NCBI RefSeq assembly: GCF_000091045.1
Contig: NC_006679.1
Location: 901,041-965,040 of the forward strand
Direction: 5' to 3'
Origin: Cryptococcus deneoformans JEC21
Lineage: Eukaryota; Basidiomycota; Tremellomycetes; Tremellales; Cryptococcaceae
Length of the DNA: 64,000 nucleotides
Part shown: positions 35,135 through 44,940 of the stretch, piece after piece
Layout of the letters: the number at the start of each line of letters is the position of its first letter
How positions within the stretch are numbered: the first letter of the stretch is position 1
Notes under the pieces: model-generated
Databases searched by the model: none
Told to the model about the DNA's origin: nothing
Seen by the model: only the letters and a program-made list of their open reading frames with translations
Translations under genes and position numbers: made by a program

Positions 35135-36902
35135 AGTTAGTACGGCAAGTGGCGTCCGCCATGAAAGGAGATGGATAAATGCGGAAGGAAAAGGAGATAG
35201 AGAGAAAGGTTACGATTTATATAAGGAGAATACGTACGTTTGGGATGGATTACTGTAATAACTGACGATCATCCATCAGCACAGTATTCTGTCAGCATCA
35301 GTTCGCAATCCAGTCGAACCATTACCCATCAATCACCGGCTTATCCGGACCCTCTTTTTGTCCACATGTATCGTTAACAGTTCATCACATTCAAATATTT
35401 AGGAAGAAGGACGTTCCAGCCGAAGGATGTACACGAAAACCCTCCTCCCTTTCCCAGCCGAGACTCACTGCTTTGTCCCATCCTGGACATTTCATCCAGG
35501 ACTTCTGCCATCTGTCATCACTTGGCAGGGACTATCCATCTCCAAGTGAGGATGTGTGTAGTGTTATGTTTGCATGGCGTTTGCATGTGTGATGCGTGCG
35601 GAAAGGCACGATAAGCAGCTTGTGTTGGCTACGTAATATTTGGGCCGCATCAAAGATTGAAGAGCGGGTGATGCGTGCTGCGGCGCAAAGGACTCTTGGG
35701 AAAGCGGAGTGGAGGGGAAAAGGTCCAATAACCAGAGAGGGAGATAGAAAATTGCTGATTGCTGATCGACGGTATTTTGTTGCGTCCTTCCCGGAATTGG
35801 GCGATCAGCATCACTGTTCTTTGTCAGCCAGCGTCCAGGTTGTTCGTGAATGCCACTATTAATAAGCATTAGCACACAAAATATTTGTTGTTGACGGTTG
35901 TTGAGATGCCTTTTTGTCGAGCTCTGAACTAACAGAGGTGAGGTGGCATGTGACATGCTACCCCCTTTTCATAGCTCCTCACGAGCGCTTCGCCTGCTGT
36001 TTAGCCTGCCCCTGGATATATAAAGGGTACCACAGATGGCTGCATGTCGAAGAGGTTCTGATTCCTGAAAGGCTAAATAATTTGGCATCGCATAAGCACT
36101 AAGCACATACCCTCGGCCTGATGCCTTCCGTGCTTTTACTCTGTGCTTACAATACTTGTACGCTTTGCTAAAATCACAAATCGCCATCTCGCTGTCCGCT
36201 GCTTTCCAGGCCCGGCGATATTCGGCTTCTGTCCTGAAGCCTCTACTTGCTCGGGCCTATAGTCTGGAGTCTGGAACTATTGGGGAAGCACAGACCTTCC
36301 TTCGGATGATCATCCCCCTCGATCTTCCTAGTGGGGGCATGATTCCGCAATGTATCCTCCACAGTCCACGATCCCATCCCTGTGCTTGCCCAGCAGCAAT
36401 CCTCCTTCGCCCAGTTATAGCCGTTCGTTACCTCTCAATCCAATAACGAGCAGCCGTTGCCCTCTATCCTGCAACAATGCCAAGCACGAAGTGCTAGACG
36501 AGTCTCAAGAAGTTGGCTGTGGTTCAGAGGGTTCAACGTGTAGCGCCCGTAATGATAAGACTGATGAATTAAATGGTTGGCGATTGTTGAGGAAACACGG
36601 ATTGTCGGATTTCGCCTGTAAAAGAATCTATTTTGATATTCGAGATACACAACAATCTCACTGCATCTTGATATATAACTTACTAAATCGTCATGCTAAA
36701 TCCAAGACGGCGCATCGCGGACAGCGTGCGTTATGAATTAAAGTGTGTTTTCTTTCTAGCACTTTTAATGATCAAGTGGTAGAGATACACTATGCAAGGT
36801 GTATTATATGACTACACAGCAGCAATATATGCAAAGCGTATTCGTAAAAAAGTAAGCATTGGGATTCGCCCATGAGCTTTGACGTGATGACTAAAAAAAA
36901 AA
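35135..36902. other. Intergenic region, no gene seen
   Basis: About 1.8 kb upstream of the seven-TM gene. Short open frames at 35564-35956 and 36156-36736 are on both strands, overlap, and carry no domain. An A/T run at 36890-36902 terminates the tRNA that follows on the minus strand. Confidence 0.4.
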
Positions 36903-36985
36903 TAACAGCGGCTGGTTTCGATCCAGCGACTTCAAGGTACCCAAGTTAGTATGAGCCTTGCATTCTTCCTCTGAATTACGCTGTT
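36903..36985 (-). tRNA. Initiator tRNA-Met (CAT), with intron
   Basis: Minus-strand cloverleaf of 83 nt. Acceptor AACAGCG pairs with CGCTGTT and has the A1:U72 pair typical of initiators. D arm ATTC/GAAT with loop AGAGGAA. Anticodon stem CAAGG/CCTTG, loop with CAT, then an intron of about 12 nt after base 37. T arm GCTGG/CCAGC with loop ATCGAAA, the A54/A60 form specific to eukaryotic initiators (elongators have TTC). A T-run follows on the transcribed strand. One of the three usual G-C pairs at the base of the anticodon stem is A-U here. Confidence 0.85.
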
Positions 36986-37446
36986 TTGTGATGTTCCTTA
37001 AGCAGCAAAAGCTTATATATACATTTTCCTGCTACGTAATTCTGATCAAACGAAGAATATGCACTGTGGGTACTTTTTTGTGCCTCTTCAGCCCCCATTG
37101 ACATAGTCTTGTCATATCGCATTCTAGGATGGCCTGTGGGTAAACTGCTTATTCTTGATTTCTTCGTCCGTTTTAGCTTGGAACTCCGCGAGTCCCATCT
37201 TGTCTGACTGTCCATTTCGCATTATTGCATTTCTCATCCCCTCCGTCACGATTTCAGCTAATATACATGCGTCTTTGGACTTGGACAAATCTGATTTACG
37301 ACTGTGGCTCTTCAGCTTAGCTTCCTGCATGGGAAGGAGCGGCGCGCTGTTTGAAGTTATGGCCGTGGGAGACTTAAAAACGATACCATAGCCGTCATAT
37401 GTGAACAAAAAGGCATGCAATTGTTCTTTCATGTCTAACTAGCATA
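36986..37446. other. Spacer between tRNA and GH16 gene
   Basis: 461 bp. It holds upstream sequence of the minus-strand tRNA and the 3' flank of the GH16 gene. Overlapping short frames at 37124-37432 have no domain. Confidence 0.4.
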
Positions 37447-39011
37447 TTACCAAAATAAAAACAAGCTCACTAACGACCCTACCGCAACCAGCAACAATTG
37501 TCGCTCTGCCTTTGTCGCTCCACCCTCACGTGTCCCAGCAGCCGATGTCTCCCATCCTGTTAGTCCCTTACTGATCGTTGTTGTCATATCATTACTTACA
37601 CTAGCAGTGGTTGAGGTTGAGGTCAAAGTAGATGTGGAGGTAGGACCAGAAGGAGAGATGGTAGTAACAGACGAAGGGTTGGATGAGTAAACGTTGACGT
37701 AATTGATCTCAAAATACGCTTGAGCATAGGTTGTTGAGCCATCGTTGATTACATAGGTGGTATAACTGTTTGCCACAAACTTTCGTGAGTAGGTCGTTTC
37801 TCAGTATGGTCGAAGAAGGGAAAAAGGGCGTACCATGTTGCATCGCCGACTAAAGCTGGGCAGGTTCTTTGCAGCTCGGAAGGTAGACCGGCGTAGTCTC
37901 CGCACAGCGCAATGTTGATTGTCAATGTTTGAGCTACATATTGTGATCAGCCAAAAATAAAACTACTGAACAAAGGGATAAAGTCACTCACGACCGAACA
38001 GGTTGGCGATATCGCATGAGCTAGAGGGATATTCAGCGACGGGCGTACCGAGAGTTGATGTATCTATCTGTGTGGCATTGACTTGAATAGCGGTTGGTAT
38101 AGCAGACCGCTATGATATCCATAAGCAACTTTGCTTTTGACTGTTTCAGGAGAGGAAAAAGAAAGAAGGAGAGACTCACAGTCATGAACCAAACCCTAAT
38201 CCCGTCCTTTGCAAACTCGGCCACATAAACTCCTCCTCCAGCTTCAGCAAACTCCCGCCCATACGAATTTGTATTCCTGTCGTAAACTGTACATCCCGAT
38301 CCATAATTCTGCGAATTGTCACAGTTTGGGTAAGAGACTGTACCGGAGAAGGGGGAAGGAGAGGTGGTCGGGATGGTGCATGAAGAAGCGCCGGATGTGT
38401 GGAGAGCGATCATGTTGGTTGCTTGGAGGTTTATACCTTCGATGATGTCGATCTCGCCTCCTGCGGGCCATGATGGGCCCTCTGTGCCATGTCAGATGTA
38501 TTTCGTAGTTTATTATATTCCTGACTGTGAGATGAGATGGTAAACGTACGAGTCCAGAAAGCAGGCCAGACACTACATCCGTACGGTAAATGCACAGCGT
38601 CCATAACCCAGACTGTGCCAAGGTCATAAGCACTTTTACTCAACAGCCTTGGAGCATATCGTTTCTCAGGGTAAGGAACAAAAGTGCGATTGTCAACTTT
38701 GAGGATGGTGGCGCCAGTGGAAGTAGTGTAGAGTAAAGATGTGTTGGCGGGTGTCGCCCAAAATGTGTCGCCGCTGTTCTATAATTAGCATAAAGGTGAA
38801 TCTCATTGAGACCTACTTTGTGGTGTTATCATATGTTTCGACTGGAAACGTGAATCCATCACTACACGTAGTCAGCGATTGGTTCATTATAGAAGAGAAG
38901 GAGGACTTACAAAAATCCTTTACCGTGCCAAGACTCGACTAAGGGGTAGACTGTAGCCCCTGCTCGAAGCGCTATGGTAACTGACAAGGCGATTGCAATT
39001 AAAGTCAACAT
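37447..39011 (-). CDS. GH16 beta-glucanase-like cell-wall enzyme, GPI-type (paralog A)
   Basis: Secreted glycoside hydrolase family 16 enzyme, expected to cut or remodel beta-1,3(4)- or beta-1,3/1,6-glucan. Seven exons: 39011-38911, 38861-38817, 38773-38550, 38481-38180, 38109-37992, 37933-37834 and 37765-37447. They give 402 residues and the frame closes. Signal peptide at residues 1-20 (MLTLIAIALSVTIALRAGA). Catalytic E-x-D-x-x-E is intact in GGEIDIIEG (about E133, D135, E138). FGPQTLTINIALCGDYAG and FEINYVNVYSS complete the fold. A Ser/Thr-rich stretch and a hydrophobic tail (LLLVAVGSLVSLFLFW) look like a GPI signal. An optional 43 nt intron (37599-37557, GTAAGT..CTAACAG) would, if spliced, shift the frame and end at 37479 without that tail. 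Paralog of the gene at 43236-44883. Confidence 0.92.
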
Positions 39012-39814
39012 CAATGGGTAGGTTAGTGTTGAGTTGGTCAGTCCAAGAGCGACATTTTATACTTCCATCTTTCTGTGGCGGCGACCTTATGATGCGTCAT
39101 CATCCAATCAAAGAAGGAGGGGCGTGTTTGAAAAGACAAAAGGCAATGAATGATCCAAGACTTCTCTGCGTCTTGCCGTCCATAATAACATAGATCGGAT
39201 CTAGGGTTTGTCATAGCCTCATGAACTTTTTCTAAGGCAGCTGTGCAGGGTTAAGAGGTAATTCTTCAGTTAGGTACAGGAACATTTATCTTGCTCTTTT
39301 GCCGAGACCAACAACATCACAAACAAATTATTGCCGATATCTTGTATTTAGGATGAGTGGGGAACTCACCAGATTCAGAGGCGGGAATGCAGAGCAGGGG
39401 GATAAGCTTAATAATAAGATAGAAGTGACCTTAATAGAAGGAGTTGTTAACGTCGATGGCATTAATTACACCTAATAATAACAATCGACGAGTGAACTGA
39501 ACCAATCTTCCACGTCACAAGATAATTTAGGGGATGCGGTCAAGTCCGCCCTCGTCCATGAGGTGTTTTCGACTCTTTGTCATCCGTCGTTCCTTCGCTG
39601 CTGTTTATTGATTCAATTTATTCCTCTTCCTCAGCTTTGAACTCCTACAGATATTCAGCTTGAGACGCTGGAGCACAGCAGATTAGGCCGAACAGGAAGT
39701 GCTTACATCGTTGGACAATCAAGGTGCGTCGCCGAGTACCGTGCTGCCTTTCGCTCATCCAGTTCCAGTCACGATAGGATAATAACCTCGTCACCAGGCC
39801 ATCACAATTGCAAG
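39012..39814. promoter_or_regulatory. Divergent promoter region of GH16 A and coiled-coil gene
   Basis: 803 bp between divergent starts. TATAAAA on the minus strand at 39061-39055 lies about 45 bp before the GH16 start. No gene seen. Confidence 0.5.
39055..39061 (-). promoter_or_regulatory. TATA box of GH16 paralog A
   Basis: TATAAAA about 45 bp upstream of the start codon at 39011; the sister gene has the same arrangement. Confidence 0.55.
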
Positions 39815-42790
39815 ATGACTCCTCCATCCCACTGGCAGACTATATCTCCACAAACACGCCCTTTGACTCTCACCGTTCTTGACCTCACGCCGTTAGCTCT
39901 TACAGTCTCCCTCTCGCTTACTCCCTCCGCCTCAATCTCATTGCATCATTCACATCCTTCACAATCCCATCATGCTCATGGCACCCACGGCCACCCACAT
40001 ACACCTGTATCACATGGTCATATTGCCCAAGTCCCGAATCAGAAGAACCGAAAACGTCACCGCAAACGGGGCCACCCGAATCAAATATTTGCAACATCCA
40101 CTCACGGAGAACCGAGCGAAGATGACGAGCACGAGCAAGAAGAATCCGACTCGAATTCACATCAGGATAGCGCTGTAAGCTTCAAAGACCTGTTGCGGCA
40201 TGGCGTCCTGGTATATGTCAATGGGCAGCAATCAAACAACCTATTCGCGAATGTGATGGATGATGAGGACGAGGAGACAGAGTGGGAGGACGAGACAGAG
40301 GCATCGCCACATGGGGAGGAGATGGAAGAGAGTATGGAACAGGGAATCACACGTCGACGACCGCGAAAGGCCCGTTTTGGGGCATCTGCTGCTGAAGCTG
40401 CGGGAAAGGCGACGGGAAAGAAAAAGGACGAGAAGCCGCATTCAAAAGGGGATAAAGATAGGGCCGTGCTTGTAATCTATGGGTTGATGCCTGCTCAAGA
40501 GTATGAAATTGAGCTGAGAGTTGTTGGTATGGGAGGTCAAGAAACTGAGGCGTTGGGTAAGTAATTTCGTCTCCAATGAACATTTCTAACATACATTATA
40601 GCCTCTACAAGCGTATTAATCCCCGCTCCACCTACAGCCACCGTTTGCCCTCGCTCTAGAGCGAATTCTCTTCGTTCGCGTTCTTGCCCCCGGTCCCGAT
40701 CCAACTCCCTCACCGCCCCTCAAGCTCCTGAAGCCGCACCAGACGCGCCTCCATCCCCTACCCACGCCGAGGCAATCGTTCCTACTCCCATTTTGAATGC
40801 TGTCGATACACAAGCTGCTCAGCTGCGTCACTTGATCGCTACTGCCCATACCGAAAAAGAACTTCTTCAAACCCAGATCAAAGAAGCTCGGCGTACTGCG
40901 CAAAGGGGGGAAGCAGCGTTGAAGGCTGAGATTGAGACTGTGAAAAAGGGGATTGAAAAGGCTGGTGGCATGGATTTGAGAGCAAAGCAAAAGGCGTTGG
41001 CGTTGCAAGAGCAAGTGAAGCAAGGATGGGCAGGTGCTGAAGCAGCAGAAAAGGAAATGAAGGCGGTTGAGCAGGGGCTCGCTGATCTGGAGAAACGATT
41101 GGAGCAAGTGAAAGAGGAAGTGGAAGAGGTCAAGAAAGAGTTTAAAGAGGTCAAGGAGGAAGAAGAAAAGGCCAAGGAGAGTGACAAAAAAACTAGAAGT
41201 GACGAAGATAAAAAATTAGCCGAGATGATCTCCAAGATCGAAAAGCTTAAGACCAAAAAGGCCAAGAAAGAGGCAGAGGGGGCAGAGCTCGAGAGGCGAT
41301 TGGAAGAGTTGGAAAAGGAGATGGAAGAGGCACAGAAGAGGAATGAAGAGGAAAAAGCAAACCGGAGCCGGACAATGTCATATTATGCCGCTGGGTACGG
41401 CCAGCAATACCACGATCCTCACGATCCTACCCCATTCGGTCCCGTCGGTGCACCACCACCCCCGGTCACAGGTTCAAGCACATCTCAAAACAACAGCCGT
41501 ACACTTACCACTCACCCCTCATTGACCAATCTCTCGGGGCCGTATGCCGCTGGACCCGCTTACCGTCCCAAAGGAGCACCGGGGTACACACCTCGCTTCC
41601 CATCAGGTGGTGCTCGTCCCAGCCCGACTCTTCCTTCTCCTACCCAGACAACGGGCTTCTATCCATCTGCTCCTCACCCAGTCCCTCCTGTTAACGCTTC
41701 TCCAGGGTTTAGACCTCCGAAAGTCGCACCTGCTCTGGGGACAAGCACAACGAGGCCAGGTGTGAACGCTGCTGCTTTACCGTTCCACCCGCCAAACTAC
41801 AACCCTCAACCTGGATGGACTGCATCATCTAATAATAACCCTCCTGCTGCGAATCCAACCCCTCCCGGAGCCCATAATACACCGCCAGCAGAGCACACGA
41901 CCGCACTCATGCCTCCATCCCTTCAGCACCGTATTTACCTTCCCAACCCTCGGGCTCGTCCGTTCCAAGCACCTTCTGCAACTTCTTCTCCCGCGCCAAT
42001 CCCACCTACAATTGCACCATCTAGTGCTCCGTCTACGAACCCATCCAACCCAGCAGTAGCAACAGCCGTCGCCGCCACATCTTCTTCACCATCCAGCTCC
42101 AGTCCTAGTTCGCCGGCTTTCCCGCCCCTTCCCCCTTCATCCTCCGCATCAGCCAACAAATCCACATCCGCCTCTGTTTCTCAACAAGGATCTAGTTTGG
42201 CAAGTATTGTAACTCGCGCCGTGCTCGCGCCTACTTCGGCTTTAGCACAAAAATCTTCGCCAACCGGAGGAATCGGCCTTGGTTCTGGCGTTAGTGCGGG
42301 GCCAATCGATGTGGTGGGACGTACTGCGAGTCCGTCAGGGTCGGTAACAGGAGCAGGAGGGATACCAGGGCGGAGAACTTCTACGCCACCTATAGCGCAC
42401 GGTCATGGGATGGGCGCTCATCCAGGATATGATGGTCGCCCAGGAGCAGGAGCAGGGTCAGGGCCAGGGATAGGTGGGTTAATGAAACGCGGAAGCTATA
42501 CTGGTGATTTTCCGCCTTTATCGCCTACCTGGTCTGGGCCGGGACCTATCGGCGGTAACGGGGCTCCTGGTACTGCAACCGGTCTGAACGATGGGGTCGA
42601 TAGAGGCCACGGGATGCAGAGTTCGGGATCGGGGACGGTAACACCAGGATTGACGATGAGGGAGGGTATGCCCCCTCGTCTTGGTGGAAATGTTAGGAGT
42701 GGGAATGAGAAGAGCGGGAGTGGGAATGGAGCGTGGGGGAGGGAAGGGATTGTGACGGATGCCATTTTGAAGAAACGAGATGAACAATAA
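39815..42790 (+). CDS. Coiled-coil protein with N-terminal beta domain, unknown function
   Basis: Two exons (39815-40556 and 40602-42790) give 976 residues and the frame closes. The N-terminus (HWQTISPQTRPLTLTVLDLTPLALTVSLSL) and residues around 225-245 (VLVIYGLMPAQEYEIELRVVG) form a pattern seen in basidiomycete proteins of unknown role and resemble a split fibronectin-III-like domain; His- and Asp/Glu-rich inserts lie between. A Ser/Arg-rich linker and a long Lys/Glu coiled coil (about residues 310-500) follow. The last 450 residues are Pro/Gly/Ser-rich and disordered. A scaffold role is a guess; no enzymatic motif is present. Confidence 0.85.
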
Positions 42791-43235
42791 TCAAAAGTCT
42801 CTGAATAGGAAGAAGCCAAGTTGACGGAGGATGGAAGAGCGAGAAGGTTGAGGCGCGAAGGAGACGGGGTGGAGAAGGGACGAAGGAAGTCTTTTTGTAC
42901 GCATTAAGTACCATTTTGGCAACACAAAATTAGCATTTCGTTATATCACTGTATGCATTGGTTCTATCTTTGGTTTTCAAGCGACAGATGACAGTTTCGA
43001 ATAAATAACAATATGGTATCAACAACATATGGATTCGCATCAACTGGTACTTAGTTGAGTCAAAATCCGAATACATCATGAAAAGTCCATCTTTCCGAAA
43101 TAGTGTTGCACGGTTTATTCAACAATATAGTGTACATAATCGTACTTTTCTATGTGATACTAACATGTTAGCATCAAGATGGTTTGATCAGATAACTATA
43201 GAACTGATTTTTCCAATTATTAAACAGGTTTCATC
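42791..43235. other. Convergent 3' region
   Basis: 445 bp, AT-rich, between the coiled-coil gene and GH16 paralog B; 3' UTR-like, no gene seen. Confidence 0.5.
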
Positions 43236-44883
43236 TTAAAGAATCATTGCAAGGCCAAACAGTAAAGCACCCAACAAGCCTCCAAGGACAGCCTCGACCC
43301 TTCCAGCACCACTCGAGCTCCCGCTCGCACTCGCATTGGCGCTAGCGGTAGAACCGGATCCAGAAGTGGCAGAAGTAGACACACCAGCACTAGCGGTAGA
43401 AGTCGCACTCGCGTTGGAAGAAGAGTTGGAAGAGTAAACGTTGATATAGTTGATCTCGTAATACGCTTGAGCGAGGTTGGATGTTTGGTTGTTGACGACG
43501 TAGGTTGTGTAACTAGGTGAATTGGTCAGCCAGGAGACACGCAGGATTTGGGTGGCGATACAGAAAGGAGCTGGACAAAGGAGCTGGACAAAGGAGCTGG
43601 ACAAAGGAGCTGGACAAAGGAGCTGGACAAAGTAGCTGGACAAAGGAGCTGGACAAAGGAGTTGGATGAGGAAAGGACGAAACTTACCAAGTGTTATCGC
43701 CTACGAGGGCACCGCAAGTCTGCGCGAGAAGATCGGCGTTACCGGCGAAATCGCCACAGAGAGTGATGTCGATAGTAAGAGTTTGAGCTATCAAGATGGT
43801 CAGCTTTTTGAAGGGGAAGAATGACAGTACGGGCTTACGGCCAAAGAGGTTCTGCACGTCGCAAGTCTCAGAGCTATACAGGGCAACTGGTTCACCAAGA
43901 GTTGAAGTGTCGATGGAAGAGGCGCTAACGCTCAAAGAGTCGGGGACGGCGTCTCTCTATAGCCTCGTTAGTTCTGGATGCATAAAAGAAAGGGAATGAC
44001 GCACAGTCAAGAACCAAACCCTGATCCCATCAGTCGCCCACTCGGCAACGAACACACCACCACCCGCGGCTGCAAAGCCCGCACCGTACGAATCAGTGTT
44101 GGTGTCATTAACTGTACATCCCGAGTCTGAGTTTTGGGATATGTCGCAGTTGTCGTATGTGATTGAGCCGGACATGGAAGATGAGTTTGAAATCGTGCAG
44201 CTATTGTAGACGGAGATGTATTAGGATAGGTAATACAAAAGGAGATGGTGGTTTCACTTACGTCCCACCAGTGGTGTGGAGAGCAACCATGTTGTTGGTA
44301 CGGAGGTTGATACCTTCAGAGATATCAATCTCACCTCCAGCAGGCCAGTTAGGTCCCTCTACCGCCACCATCAGAATCCTGCATTCCTTCATATAACTAA
44401 GAACTCACGAGTCCAGAAAGCAGGCCAGACACTGCAACCATAAGGCATATGCACAGCATCCATCACCCAAACGGTACCGATATCCCAAGTCTTCTGACTG
44501 AGTAGTTTAGGAGCATATCGTTTCTGGAGGTAGACGACATCAGATTCGTTGTCGACTTTGATGATGACACGGTCGTTGTCGTTGACGTAGAGGAGAGAGG
44601 TGTTGTCGGCGGTGGCCCAAAAGACGTCTCCGCTGTGTGTGGTCAGTCTGGAGCCTTTTGGAAGATTATCGATGGCCTACTTGGTAGTGTTGTCATAAGT
44701 CTCGGCGGGGAATCGGAATCCGTCACTAATAGGTCGTCAGTCGCGAGTCTTGTGGGTGGCTCGGAACTGGTTGACAACATACAAGAATGAGGTGCCAGAG
44801 AAAGAGTCACTCAGAGGATAGGTGGTGGCGCTGACTTGGATGGATGCGATAGTTGCCGCAGTGGCAAGAGCAAGCTTGAGCAT
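43236..44883 (-). CDS. GH16 beta-glucanase-like cell-wall enzyme, GPI-type (paralog B)
   Basis: Same family and layout as paralog A. Eight exons: 44883-44783, 44725-44681, 44632-44409, 44358-44262, 44200-44005, 43956-43839, 43787-43688 and 43512-43236. They give 385 residues and the frame closes. Signal peptide MLKLALATAATIASIQVSA; catalytic GGEIDISEG at about E133/D135/E138; FGPQTLTIDITLCGDFAG; then a Ser/Ala/Thr-rich stalk and a hydrophobic end (LGGLLGALLFGLAMIL), a GPI-anchor signal. Five exon lengths (101, 45, 224, 118 and 100 nt) equal those of paralog A, proving common descent; B has one extra intron in the catalytic region. Its last intron is 175 nt because of a 13 bp tandem repeat. 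Confidence 0.93.
43565..43668. repeat. 13 bp minisatellite inside GH16 B intron
   Basis: Eight head-to-tail copies of AAGGAGCTGGACA (plus strand). Copies 1-5 and 7 are identical, copy 6 has one change, copy 8 has three. The array lies wholly inside the last intron (43687-43513) of the minus-strand GH16 gene, where the paralog has only 68 nt of intron. Confidence 0.95.
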
Positions 44884-44931
44884 GATGATTGTTGGTGACG
44901 AGTGCTTGGACGGTGATGATCGAAACTTGGG

Positions 44932-44940
44932 CCTTTTATA
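44932..44940 (-). promoter_or_regulatory. TATA box of GH16 paralog B
   Basis: TATAAAAGG about 50 bp upstream of the start codon at 44883. Confidence 0.55.
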
